Assembly: GCA_033557675.1 (NCBI GenBank)
Contig: JAWQRM010000562.1
Span: 1-21,474 of the forward strand
DNA from: Coptodactyla brooksi
Lineage: Eukaryota > Arthropoda > Insecta > Coleoptera > Scarabaeidae
Length of the DNA stretch: 21,474 nucleotides
Direction: 5' to 3'
Shown here: one piece after another, positions 1 through 7,831 of the stretch
How positions within the stretch are numbered: the stretch's first letter is position 1
Layout: each line of letters starts with the position of its first letter
Notes under the pieces: generated by a model
The model's database searches: none
Told to the model about the DNA's origin: nothing
Seen by the model: only the letters and a program-made list of their open reading frames with translations
Translations under genes and position numbers: made by a program

Positions 1-69
1 GGCTTCAACAGTATTTTTTTTCGCCAAAAAGCAATGCTTTATTAACACGCGAAATTCCTTTTTATCCAT
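1..69 (-). CDS. Mariner transposase, N-terminal 23 codons (partial, runs off window)
   Basis: Read on the minus strand from an ATG at 69-67, the sequence encodes MDKKEFRVLIKHCFL followed by AKKNTVEA, with no stop or frameshift before the window edge. From memory this is the start of the mariner transposases of the mauritiana/Mos1-like group (proteins of about 345 residues that cut and paste the element through a D,D34D active site in the nucleus). Only the start of the N-terminal DNA-binding helix-turn-helix region is inside the window, so it cannot be told whether the gene is intact. The start is supported by the ~150-base leader and terminal repeat directly upstream at 221-248. All other mariner relics in this window carry stops or deletions, so this is the youngest-looking one. 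Confidence 0.75.
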   Translation of the reverse strand, partial: MDKKEFRVLIKHCFLAKKNTVEA

Positions 70-220
70 TTTTTTCAAACTGACAAAAGTTGCTTCACTC
101 AAAATACTATATCTCACAAACTAATAGACTGACAGCTGTCAAATTTATACACGTATCTTTTGAAGGCTAGGGCTAACTAAAAAACATATGGATTTAATAC
201 TAGCAGCGCCATCTATGTGT

Positions 221-248
221 CAGCCTACGAACTTTTCAGCCTACCTGT
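221..248 (-). repeat. Mariner terminal inverted repeat, outer end at 248
   Basis: About 28 bp, read on the minus strand as ACAGGTAGGCTGAAAAGTTC plus CGTAGGCTG. It differs from the Mboumar-type TIR known to me (ACAGGTTGGCTGATAAGTCC) at a few positions. TA follows at 249-250. The exact inner limit is inferred because the partner repeat is not in the window. Confidence 0.65.
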
Positions 249-470
249 TAGTAGTGCCTCCCTTGGGACTGTCTGAGTTCTTTTTCTATATTTAGAGATC
301 TATATTTTGTATTCAAAGCAGCCGCCGCAGAAAATCCGAAGGTTCCTACTCTTGCGTAATCGGAGTGTGTTGAAAATGGTAATAGAATACGAAATGCTTA
401 TGTTTTCAGTGAAGAAAATTTTCTTCGGCAGTTGAGAGTCCTTCGGGAGTATTTTGAAATGAATCCCTAA

Positions 471-496
471 CCCACTCGTAACTTCCTACGAGTGGG
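471..496. repeat. Perfect 10-bp stem, 6-nt loop hairpin
   Basis: CCCACTCGTA (471-480) and TACGAGTGGG (487-496) are exact reverse complements around the loop ACTTCC. The stem is GC-balanced in otherwise AT-rich sequence, so it stands out, but no gene or element end is visible next to it. Confidence 0.7.
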
Positions 497-959
497 AAAT
501 ACCGAAGTTTTCGCAAGCAAGAAAATATTTTTGAAAATTCTTATACAGCATGACTAAATAATTCTCAATTGCAAATATTTGCAAATACTTTTAGTTCTTT
601 TTTCTTTAAATTTATGCTCCATAATTCTAATTTTCTACAAAAAGCATTCATTTTATCACTCGGATTCAACTTTTGTGTATTTGCTCCTTGAAGTTGAAGG
701 TTCGAGGTATTTAATTTCTTGAATATGTCAACCAAGTAGCTCAATTTGATCACAATTAAACTATCCCGAAACTTCTCTGGTTACCTCATCTTGACAATGG
801 CATTTCTACCTCTTAATTCATAAACTCGTTGCAAACATTTCCCTCGTAATAACCATCTCGCCTAGAAATAGAGTAGTAACGTTGATTGTGTTGCACCCAT
901 GTCCTTACAAAGTGCAGAAAAGATTCCAGATTTTAGAGGTCTCATTTTTTATATAATTT

Positions 960-979
960 ACTACGGTTACAACCGTAGT
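960..979. repeat. Perfect 9-bp palindrome with 2-nt spacer
   Basis: ACTACGGTT (960-968) and AACCGTAGT (971-979) are exact reverse complements separated by AC. It lies about 60 bases from the end of the hAT relic at 1037 and could be a remnant of an element end, but no partner repeat was found. Confidence 0.6.
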
Positions 980-1036
980 TAGCACAATATTCAGACTGGA
1001 ATTCATTTTTTTTGGAAGCCAGAACTTCTCTGTGGA

Positions 1037-1330
1037 TCATACAATGTGTCCAGACACACAGTGGAGATTTTTATTACACAAGTGCTCATATGCTTTGGAA
1101 GTTTCCTGACATTGAACGAGATCCATCGGTGAAAACCATTTATCACGCAACTTCCCGAGAAGTTGATGATGCATATCTATATCAGGTATATCACCAATTC
1201 TATGGGGAATAGTATCACTTGATAAAGGTATGGACTGCAATTATTTGGCAAGATTATCTCTAAACATAATGCCTACAATGTCAATTACAGCTGGCAAAAT
1301 AAGCTCTTCGCCAATGGTGTCAGTCTTTTC
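1037..1330 (-). pseudogene. hAT transposase relic (ZBED5/FAM200/SCAND3-like)
   Basis: On the minus strand one frame reads DTIGEELILPAVIDIVGIMF, then RDNLAK, a stop, then LQSIPLSSDTIPHRIGDIPD and a stretch ending HHQLLGKLRDKWF. From memory this follows the order of hAT-superfamily proteins of the ZBED5/FAM200 type (HTIGEKLILPA..., LSNDTVSRRI..., QLxEKLRxSxxFAL). Those proteins derive from cut-and-paste hAT transposases with a BED zinc finger and an RNase H-like core. Only about 95 of the usual 500-650 residues are present, with one in-frame stop. Similarity fades after KLRDKWF, where QLDEST, with the first catalytic Asp, would be expected. No terminal repeats or 8-bp duplication are seen. It is a dead fragment. 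The order of motifs in one frame makes chance unlikely. Confidence 0.65.
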
Positions 1331-1348
1331 ACATTTGGCTATTTTATA

Positions 1349-1420
1349 TGAAACTATTTAAGTTTCATCAATAGTCTACTATAATATAATTGATAATATC
1401 AATCAATAATATAGTACAAT
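1349..1420. repeat. Cluster of short hairpins beside the hAT relic
   Basis: TGAAACT (1349-1355) pairs exactly with AGTTTCA (1361-1367), and ATTGAT (1389-1394) pairs with ATCAAT (1398-1403). The second is nested in a looser inverted repeat, ACTATAATAT versus ATAATATAGT. AT-rich DNA gives such stems easily, so little weight should be put on them. Confidence 0.35.
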
Positions 1421-1554
1421 TGTGTCAGCATTTTTTACAAAATCTTCGAAAATCTGTTTATAAAATCTTAATAGGATCTTCAAAGAACTCCTTCCAAGCT
1501 CTTTTTTTTATTTACAGGAATAAGAAGTTTCAATAGTCAACGTTCAGCAAATGC

Positions 1555-1795
1555 GAAGCCTGAGGCATCATAATGATATTGCTGTTGGCAAAAAATTCAC
1601 GAACAAGCAGTGAATTGTGAGCCGGTATGTTATGGAAATGTAATTCATATGAATTGTTTCGCCACGATGTATAAGCAGTTCAGTACTTCAAAAATTCCGG
1701 AATACATTTTGCTACCACACGTCTCATGCTTAAAACATTCAATTCCTTGGCATGAGCCAAATGATATGTCAACATGTGCTGCAGCATCCATGGTG
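1555..1795 (-). pseudogene. Mariner transposase relic (irritans-like), internal deletion
   Basis: On the minus strand, from about 1780 downward, one frame gives DISFGSCQ. After a frameshift a second frame reads MRRVVAKCIPEFLKY, a stop, an unmatched stretch, then HFHNIPAHNSLLVREFFANS and NIIMMPQ near 1560. In irritans-type mariners (about 345 residues) the first block, like GMRRVAAKFVPKLLN, precedes the catalytic core, and the last is the HDNAPAH block carrying the third Asp of the D,D34D triad. Here they lie only about 20 codons apart, so roughly 130 residues, including the first two catalytic Asp, are missing. The Asp of HDNAPAH reads as Asn. The first block also aligns with the relic at 9390-9610, so both belong to one family. 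No terminal repeats were identified. Confidence 0.7.
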
Positions 1796-1799
1796 TCTT

Positions 1800-3279
1800 A
1801 AGATGTTTGTACTAGCTGTAAATGCTTGTTTTATTCATGGCAGAGTCCCCAAAACCAACATTCCAATACAAACCGTACAATCGTTTTTGACAACCTATCC
1901 TAGTCTTCCTGGCTTTCTTTTTCTAAGCTTTTGCTTTCTCTTTCCCATACCTTGTTAGCGACATGTTAAGTCACTATGGATGTAAACTGCATCCTGAATA
2001 TTTTGGTTTAAAGTGGCTGATTTGCGACAATAAATTTATTAATACATTAGCACTGATAACTTAAACTTGAACTTGTAACTTGAACATCAACACCTACGTG
2101 CAGTGGTATAAATCAGTGCGCCCAAAACAACTTTTATTGTCTGTTTTGTTGTTTGATATTTGGTCATGATAAGCGGTTAATCCAACGCTTCAACAATTTA
2201 CATACAACCAATATAGATAAACGCATACTCTTCATTAAAATACAATACGGTAGACACTATGCAGTTCCCTGGTAGATGAATCAACGGTAACGAAATGACC
2301 ATCAATCACTTTGTTCCCACATTACCATAGACAACGTTTTCTTTTAATTAACTCCAGCTAGGAAGCACTTTTGTGCATTAACCGTATGTCAATATCTAAA
2401 TGTGAATATAACGAACGTTTTAGTGTACAATTTAGTTTGTAATTTTACTACTCTTACATACCACAAGTCGTTTGCTGACACTTATTGCGTTACGCGGCAC
2501 TGCAGTGACATTGGATTAGGATAATTTGTAGCCATCTGCGGTCATGCAAATTACTGTCAGATCTAACGGTAAATATTGTCTATCTCTGAGAATTAATGCC
2601 AGAAACAGAAGGCTAACGAGTAATGTTTAGCGATGGTTCAGCATGTCAGCGCAGGTAACATGATATTCTTTGTGAAATATTTACCTCTTACGTTCTATGA
2701 ATCGTTTTATGACATTTCAAAGAATTATGAATGTAAACTTCAATTAATTGTTTCTTCATGTACCAGCTGTTATTTCATGCATATTTGTACTTCAAGTACA
2801 CTGGCAAATGTAATATAATAACACCCCATGACATATATTTTATATTTATCGTTCTTCTATGAATACGGTAATTGTGCTATGGTAAGTTATGGTCCACATG
2901 CTGCCATTATTTCTGCTCCACTTATATCCCTTTTTCTCAAATATTTACAACGCTGCGTCGTTGATAAATATAGAATGTAGGCCATCGCAAAGCATACATC
3001 ATTCTGCAGATGTCTTTGTGAAGGGAATTTTGATAGGCTCATATTTTAGGGTAGAAGAGAATAAAATAAATAAAGGTGCGCTTCAAACGATGACATAAAT
3101 AAATTAACAACAACGATGAACAAGTACAACACACGACCTCACCTAAATTATGTGTTCGTATCTATTAAATTTGTTTGAATCAAGAACCCAGATGGCAGAG
3201 ATTGCAACTGTAATATTAAACATACATAAAATGCTGGATTGTGGTATGTAAGTGTTAAATTATCTAAGTGTATATCTAT
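1800..3279. other. Non-coding, no recognisable feature
   Basis: Open frames are short (up to about 69 codons), and their products have no recognisable motif. Around 2056-2088 the words ACTTGAAC and AACTTGAAC recur in a short irregular repeat. No element ends, tRNA-like folds or convincing promoter were seen. Confidence 0.5.
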
Positions 3280-3319
3280 AACCTAATACTAATATATATC
3301 TATATATTAGTATTAGGTT
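3280..3319. repeat. Perfect 40-bp palindrome overlapping a mariner end
   Basis: Arms 3280-3298 and 3301-3319 are exact reverse complements over 19 bp, separated by TC. Each arm reads AACCTAATACTAATATATA from the outside inward. The right arm contains the TA duplication (3311-3312) and first seven bases (TTAGGTT) of the mariner that begins at 3313, so the left arm carries an inverted copy of a mariner tip. This could be a foldback left by transposition or repair. Confidence 0.85.
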
Positions 3320-3960
3320 CGGAAAGTAATTTCATTTTTTGGTGAAAATGAAAGGCACTTTTCTTAAAGAACATAAATATTTTATATAATTACATATTCA
3401 CCATTTCGGTTCAACACCTTTTGCAATCTTTCTGGCAGTAGCGTGATTCCACGCTCATAAAACTTCTGATCCTTGCTAGAAAAAAAAAAACTGTGTCACA
3501 TCTGGAGAATATGATAGGTATGGTAGCACATCTCATCGAAGCTGTAAATGCTTTTGGCGAGTTACCAAACTGGTATGCGGTCTCGCATTATCTTGATGGA
3601 ACACTATACCTTTTCTGTTCACCAATTCTGGCTGTTTCTGTTTGAGTAAATCATGCAATTTATCCAATTGATGACAGTATACTTTAGAATTGACCGTATT
3701 CTCCCAAAAATTTTGAATAGAGCTCCCAAAAATTTTGCAAATTTGTAACAAATTTTGGAAACTTTTGCAAAAAATTCTGCAAACCAGTTTTAATGCTGGT
3801 ATTCTATCAATACAGATTGTCCGTACAATGGCCTGCAACGGCATTTTTACCCTTTTTGTAATAAAAAAGCAAAATATGTCGAAAATGCTAACAAAGACAA
3901 TTGAGAAATTACTTATTAATATTAAGAAAAAAAAAGGAAATTACTTTCCGAACAACCCAA
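3313..3960 (-). mobile_element. Short mariner element with both TIRs and TA duplication
   Basis: The left end, TTAGGTTCGGAAAGTAATTT (3313-3332), and the right end, read on the minus strand as TTGGGTTGTTCGGAAAGTAA, are inverted copies, the left one lacking three bases. TA flanks both sides (3311-3312 and 3961-3962), as expected for mariner insertion. The element is about 650 bp, half the usual 1.3 kb, and holds only parts of the catalytic half of a transposase on the minus strand. It cannot encode an active enzyme, but its ends look usable, so it could have been mobilised by an enzyme made elsewhere. The segment at about 3745-3810 is shared with the copy at 5120-5545. Confidence 0.85.
3345..3720 (-). 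pseudogene. Mariner transposase relic, catalytic and C-terminal part
   Basis: The minus strand reads NTVNSKVYCHQLDKLHDLLK, then QKQPELVNRKGIVFHQDNAR and PHTSLVTRQK. HQDNARPHTSL is the signature around the third catalytic Asp of mariner D,D34D transposases. The relic is frameshifted after TRQK, has lost a segment of about 90 bases where PYSPDLAPSDYHLF is expected, and continues as a C-terminal fragment (SKDQKFYERGI-like, about 3415-3480) with a run of adenines near 3480. The N-terminal DNA-binding half and the first two catalytic Asp are absent. The longest unbroken piece is about 100 codons (3533-3844), of which only the part below about 3720 matches mariner proteins as I know them. Confidence 0.8.
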
Positions 3961-3962
3961 TA

Positions 3963-5119
3963 GAACATGATCAGATCATTGTTGGATTTCGTAGAAATTC
4001 AGTTCACATAGAAAACGAAAATACTTAAAAAACTCAAATTTTCATTAACCTTTACATGTTTTGTCAAAATATTAGTCTGGGCTATAGAAATAAATTATGA
4101 TGTAATGAAATTCTTTTATATACCAATCTCTATTGTGTTCATGTGAACAAGAAAATTACTATGTAATAACGGAAACAACTTTGCATGGCCTGTTTGTGTA
4201 GTGTTGGTTACCACAATGCAAATAAGTTCATAAGTAAAAATTACTGCATAGTCGTTTAATTAGCAGAAGCATTAAATTAAGTTTGTTTTCCCTCCAGCGT
4301 TACCGAATTAGTAATCTCCCAAAGCATTCGAATGTGGGCAAACAGGGCTGTGCAATTTGAAAACAAACAATTAGAAATAAACCCCTAAGGGCAGTTTATG
4401 TCGAGATTGTGTTAATGAGTAATTTTAAACCTTCTAATTTGGAAGCCTTACATAGAAGTAACATTTATGAAATAAGGCGGCATATAAATTTTTAAAAATT
4501 ACATGTCTAGCTACTCTTTATTCCTAATGGAAATTTGCACAATTAATTAAAATAGTACATTCAAAGTAGGTAGTTCTGGTTGTTACAGTTTCTGATCAGA
4601 AACATATATTTGCATATTTTGAGATATGAGTTTAAATGTCGTAGCAATGTAATTGACTGTTGTTTAACGTTAAGAAACAGATATATTAAGGGAAGCATAA
4701 ACATGTTATATTTCTGTACCGGAACACTTGGTTACGAATTATGGGATGTTTAAGCAAAAAGTTTATAGGAGGTCCACTTTTGTTGTGTTGTCCACTTTTT
4801 AAGAAATTAGACGTTTTTCCCCATCTTTTTATTTATGCAAACTAGGTCGTTACGCTTACAAAAATATATCAAGCTTCATTAAAAACTCATTCTTTATAAT
4901 TATATGGAAATTTCCCTTATTTCTCTTCACAGTAGGGCTTTGTTTGAGAAAGCAGCTGTACGCAGAGTACGTACAAGTTAAGTCTATAATATCTTCCCGC
5001 AAAACATGTTCTCGTTGAGTCTTTAAGGGTGAACTTAAAAACGTTTTTTTTTACAAAAGTACTATTGTCATAATGACGTGTTTGTTAATGTGCAAATTGT
5101 AATGTAACAGATAATCATA
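3963..5119. other. Non-coding, no recognisable feature
   Basis: AT-rich sequence without an open frame of note. No terminal repeats, RNA-like folds or tandem repeats were recognised. Some of the DNA just before 5120 could be the disrupted left part of the mariner copy that follows, but I could not align it. Confidence 0.5.
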
Positions 5120-5545
5120 ACAGTAATATGATTCCACACTCATACAACTTCTGATTCTTGCTGGCAAAAAACTGATCCAAGTCATTTTTGATGGCCTCAT
5201 TTGAAGTAAAAGGTTTGCCATTCAAAAAATTTTGTGGAAACCGAAGCAAGTTACCATGTCTGGAGAATATGGTGGGTGTGATAGAACATCCCATCCAAGC
5301 TTTTGGCGAGTTAGTAAACCGGGTTCTCTATTGATCCATTTCTATTTATCTGTTTTTTTTCTATTGATCAATTCTGCCCTTTTCTGTATGAGAGAATTAT
5401 GCAATTTGCCCAGTTGATGACAGTACATTTCAGAAATGAAATTTTGAAAAATTTCAAAAAATTGTTTGAAGCTCTTTTCATTCTTGCAGAAACTTTGTAA
5501 ACCAGTTTTGGCACTGGCATTCTGGCAATATATACGTATTCAATA
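5120..5545 (-). mobile_element. Mariner relic, same family as 3313-3960, ends lost
   Basis: Minus-strand fragments spread over different frames match the copy at 3313-3960: QKLGWDVLSHPPYSPDM near 5245-5300, then a C-terminal part running down to about 5130 (NEAIKNDLDQF-like and SLYECGI-like pieces), and YCHQLGKL-like coding near 5400-5430. Unlike the other copy it keeps the HPPYSPD block. Frameshifts and stops are many, and neither terminal repeat is recognisable. The sequence near 5480-5530 (CCAGTTTTGGCACTGGCATTC on the plus strand) aligns with 3784-3805 of the other copy. It lies directly beside the orphan-family relic at 5564, so it may have inserted into that older element. Confidence 0.75.
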
Positions 5546-5563
5546 AAACGAAATTTATTGTAA

Positions 5564-6391
5564 TTTCTTTTTGATGAACATTTTGTACATTGTAGTGATG
5601 TGAGTGGCTTGCTAACATTCATGAGCTTGGCGATCTATCAGGCAAGCGATTGGCGTCCCTTTATTGACAGTAGTAAAAGAAGTCTCAAAGCAGGTCTTTT
5701 ACATAATGTCAATAAACATGCTTCTATTCAAATTGCTCACTCTACATGTATGAAAGAAGAATATGAGGTAATTTCAGTTCTTTTACAGAAAATAAAACGT
5801 GTCGAACATAATTGGGTGATCTGTGTCAACCTGAAGATGGTTAATTTTTTGTTGGGTTATACAAAATACCCTTGGTTTGTTTGTCTCTTGGACCGTCGAG
5901 CCAAATCAAGTCATTATACACAAAAAAATTGGCTTATGAGAGATGGTCTTGTTGTGGGTGAAAGAAATCTAATAAATGAACCTTTGGTTCTCCCAGAAAA
6001 GATCATTCTTCCGCACTTGCAAAAAAAGTGAGGACTAATAAAGCAATTTGTTAAAACTCTGGATAGTCTGAAGTGACTAAATCTTTTGTAGTGGTTGCAC
6101 AAAAATTCTTCCGAAATTACAAGGCTGACAACTATATAGATTAGTTGAAGAAATGCTGCTTAACTTTATGAGCATAAAAGTGACTTTAATAGTCATATAG
6201 ATCACTTTCAACATAATTTAGGAGATCTTAGTGAAGAACGAGGAGACGCTTCCATCAATATATAAAGACAATGGCGAATAGGCAGATGGGACGTTTATAT
6301 GATGGCTGACTATTGCTGGAGAATTATGCGCGATTACCTAAGACAATTTCCCTCGAGAAAATCACTTAATAGACCATTTCTTGCTGTATAA
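5564..6391 (+). pseudogene. Relic of a multi-copy arthropod orphan family (middle and C-terminal part)
   Basis: The frame is open from 5564 to a TGA at 6029-6031. It reads FDEHFVHCSDVSGLL, DWRPFIDSSKRSLKAGLLHN, EHNWVICVNLKMVNFLLG, YTKYPWFVCLLDRRA and EPLVLPEKIILPHL. The same frame continues after the stop as GLIKQFVKTLDS, then breaks. Pieces in shifted frames follow: DHFQHNLGDLSEERGD (about 6205-6255) and YMMADYCWRIMRD (about 6297-6336), ending FLAV and TAA at 6389-6391. I recognise this order from long uncharacterised proteins present in many copies in arthropod genomes (DWRLFIDSSKRSLKAVLLHNG ... GERFHQDI ... MMADYCW ... RD). Their function is unknown to me, and the copy number suggests a mobile element. 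There is no usable ATG, and several stops and frameshifts. A hairpin follows at 6426-6464. The N-terminal part of the family is at 15560-16001. Confidence 0.8.
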
Positions 6392-6425
6392 TGTCGAAAT
6401 AAATTGATATTTTTGTAAAAATGCA

Positions 6426-6464
6426 TTTTTTTCTATCTCATGAATTAGAGCTGATAGAAAAAAA
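6426..6464. repeat. Perfect 12-bp hairpin just downstream of the orphan-family relic
   Basis: TTTTTTTCTATC (6426-6437) and GATAGAAAAAAA (6453-6464) are exact reverse complements with a 15-nt loop. The stem starts 35 bases after the terminal TAA of the orphan-family relic and follows an AATAAA-containing stretch (CGAAATAAATTG, 6395-6406). It may be the family's 3' untranslated structure or element end. Confidence 0.65.
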
Positions 6465-6529
6465 TCCGTACTATTATCATTTTATCAAACATACTTAGAA
6501 TCAGGTCTAAAATCCTAAACACCAAAATG

Positions 6530-7111
6530 TGGGTAGGCCAGTGTTATTGCCTGACCAACTACATTTGCACACCAAATAGTGACACGTTGTGGATTCATTT
6601 CTTTCTCAACAATTACTGGTGGCTTTTCTGAACACCAAATGCGGCAATTTTGACGATTAATGAAGTCATCAAGATGAAAATGAGCCTCATCGTTGAAAAT
6701 GATTTTGCTTGAAGACTCAGCACCCACTTGTTGTTGTTCCATAATTCATTCAACGATCTCTCTTCGCTGTGCATGGTCAGTAGGCTGCAATTCTCGAGTC
6801 ATGAACATTCTGAACTTTATAAGCATGAAGATGCAAATATTTCGTGAGAATACTTGTCTTGTTCATGTTCCTGGACTCTCGGCAACACTCTCCTGAACTG
6901 CTTCAATGTTTTGTGTTGAAGAATTTCTTCAAGGTCCGTCAAAGTGTCTAAGATCACTAACTGATCCAGTCTCCCTGAATTTTCTAATTACCGTGTAGCG
7001 CTCCATTTTTAATAGCCCTAAACTGTCAGCTGTCATGCTGTCGTTTTTCTTCGTTGGCAACACTACCGCAAAATGGCGCCAATTCAAGTCTTTTTGTGAA
7101 TTATGGGACAC
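6530..7111 (-). pseudogene. Tc1/mariner transposase relic (distinct arthropod clade)
   Basis: Reading the minus strand from 7111: YTVIRKFRETGSVSDLRH (helix-turn-helix linker resembling RKFEETGSV), NIEAVQESVAESPGT, TRELQPTDHAQRREIVE, then MEQQQVGAESSSKIIFNDEA, HFHLDDFINRQNCRIW and NPQRVTIWCA near 6570. This is the order of a Tc1/mariner clade common in arthropods and often annotated as Tc3-like, in which IIFSDEAHFHL holds a catalytic Asp and the next block is HPQRVTVWCA. Frameshifts separate the blocks, and the Trp expected after EIVE is a stop. The C-terminal catalytic region is missing after about 6560. Coverage is about 190 of about 350 residues. It shares little with the mariner copies nearby, so it is an independent insertion. 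Confidence 0.8.
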
Positions 7112-7272
7112 CCATAATTCACCAATTATTATATACTATAATATACATACATATATCTACTTGTACACCTATTTCTACATAATTACACCTGAACTGTATT
7201 TCATCTTCGCAATATTCATGTCATGTATATGTTTATGATCACCGGTTATAAATCCATTATTATTGTTATGCA

Positions 7273-7310
7273 CAAAGTAACTTTGCGTGGATTTATGCGA
7301 AGTTACTTTG
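7273..7310. repeat. Inverted repeat, 11-bp perfect arms
   Basis: CAAAGTAACTT (7273-7283) and AAGTTACTTTG (7300-7310) are exact reverse complements around a 16-nt loop. It could be the tip of a small foldback element, but no flanking duplication was found. Confidence 0.55.
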
Positions 7311-7788
7311 GAACTTAATCGGGTAGTGCGATATACATTACAAAAGAAACGTATCAAAATAGAATGTGTTTTCAACTGTATATTCTAGTCTTACTGTTCT
7401 AGAAATTTGAGTGCATGGTCCGCATAAACTTATGTTTTTTATGCTACCGTAAGAAGGGCGATTGATTATTATTTCCTTTTTGCATTTTCAGACGCCCCTC
7501 TATAATTAGAGTGTATTCACAGATCAGACAGAGATAAACCTAGGTGAAGTTAACTTTCCAGCTCCTGTTAAATGAGAATCTATATCAGTCCTGTAATTGC
7601 ACCTACTTTATCATAAGGTAGACATCTCGTATGGTCACACAATAAATATAAATGTACTGAATACCCTTTTCAAAGTCAATACTCTGTCTAAATGTTTTTC
7701 TTGGCTATTAATGTGCAATACGTTAAGCGATATCCTTATTATAATATTTAATTGTCTGCTTAAATTGGGATATAATATTGGAGCAGGT

Positions 7789-7831
7789 CATGAAGGTGCA
7801 GGGCATGAAACATGAAACCTGCACCGTCATG
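7789..7831. repeat. Inverted repeat, 14-bp arms with one mismatch
   Basis: CATGAAGGTGCAGG (7789-7802) pairs with CCTGCACCGTCATG (7818-7831) except at one position, with a 15-nt loop that contains GCATGAAACATGAAA. GC-rich for its surroundings. No associated gene is visible. Confidence 0.55.

Larger units (their letters stand above)
1..248 (-). mobile_element. Mariner element, 5' end (mauritiana-like), truncated by window edge
   Basis: The element ends at 248 and is followed by TA (249-250), the dinucleotide that mariners duplicate. Reading inward on the minus strand it shows a terminal repeat starting ACAGGTAGGCTGAAAAGTTC, then GACACATAGATGGCGCTGCTAG, an AT-rich leader, and the transposase ATG at 69-67. 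I recognise this order from widespread insect mariners such as those of ants and earwigs, whose TIRs begin ACAGGTTGGCTGATAAG. The sequence resembles those elements closely, which suggests a fairly recent insertion. The second terminal repeat would lie left of the window. Confidence 0.85.
251..1030. other. Non-coding stretch with two perfect small palindromes
   Basis: No plausible coding sequence is seen. Short open frames here (for example around 565-753) have random, lysine/asparagine-rich composition typical of AT-rich DNA. The only structure seen is two perfect inverted repeats, at 471-496 and 960-979, annotated separately. Confidence 0.6.

Noticed and set aside
1012..1212. 66-codon plus-strand open frame
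   Set aside because: It is the shadow of the hAT relic, whose motifs are on the minus strand.
2106..2120. TATAAATCAGTGCG as a TATA plus initiator
   Set aside because: The spacing is a few bases instead of about 30, and there is no downstream coding sequence.
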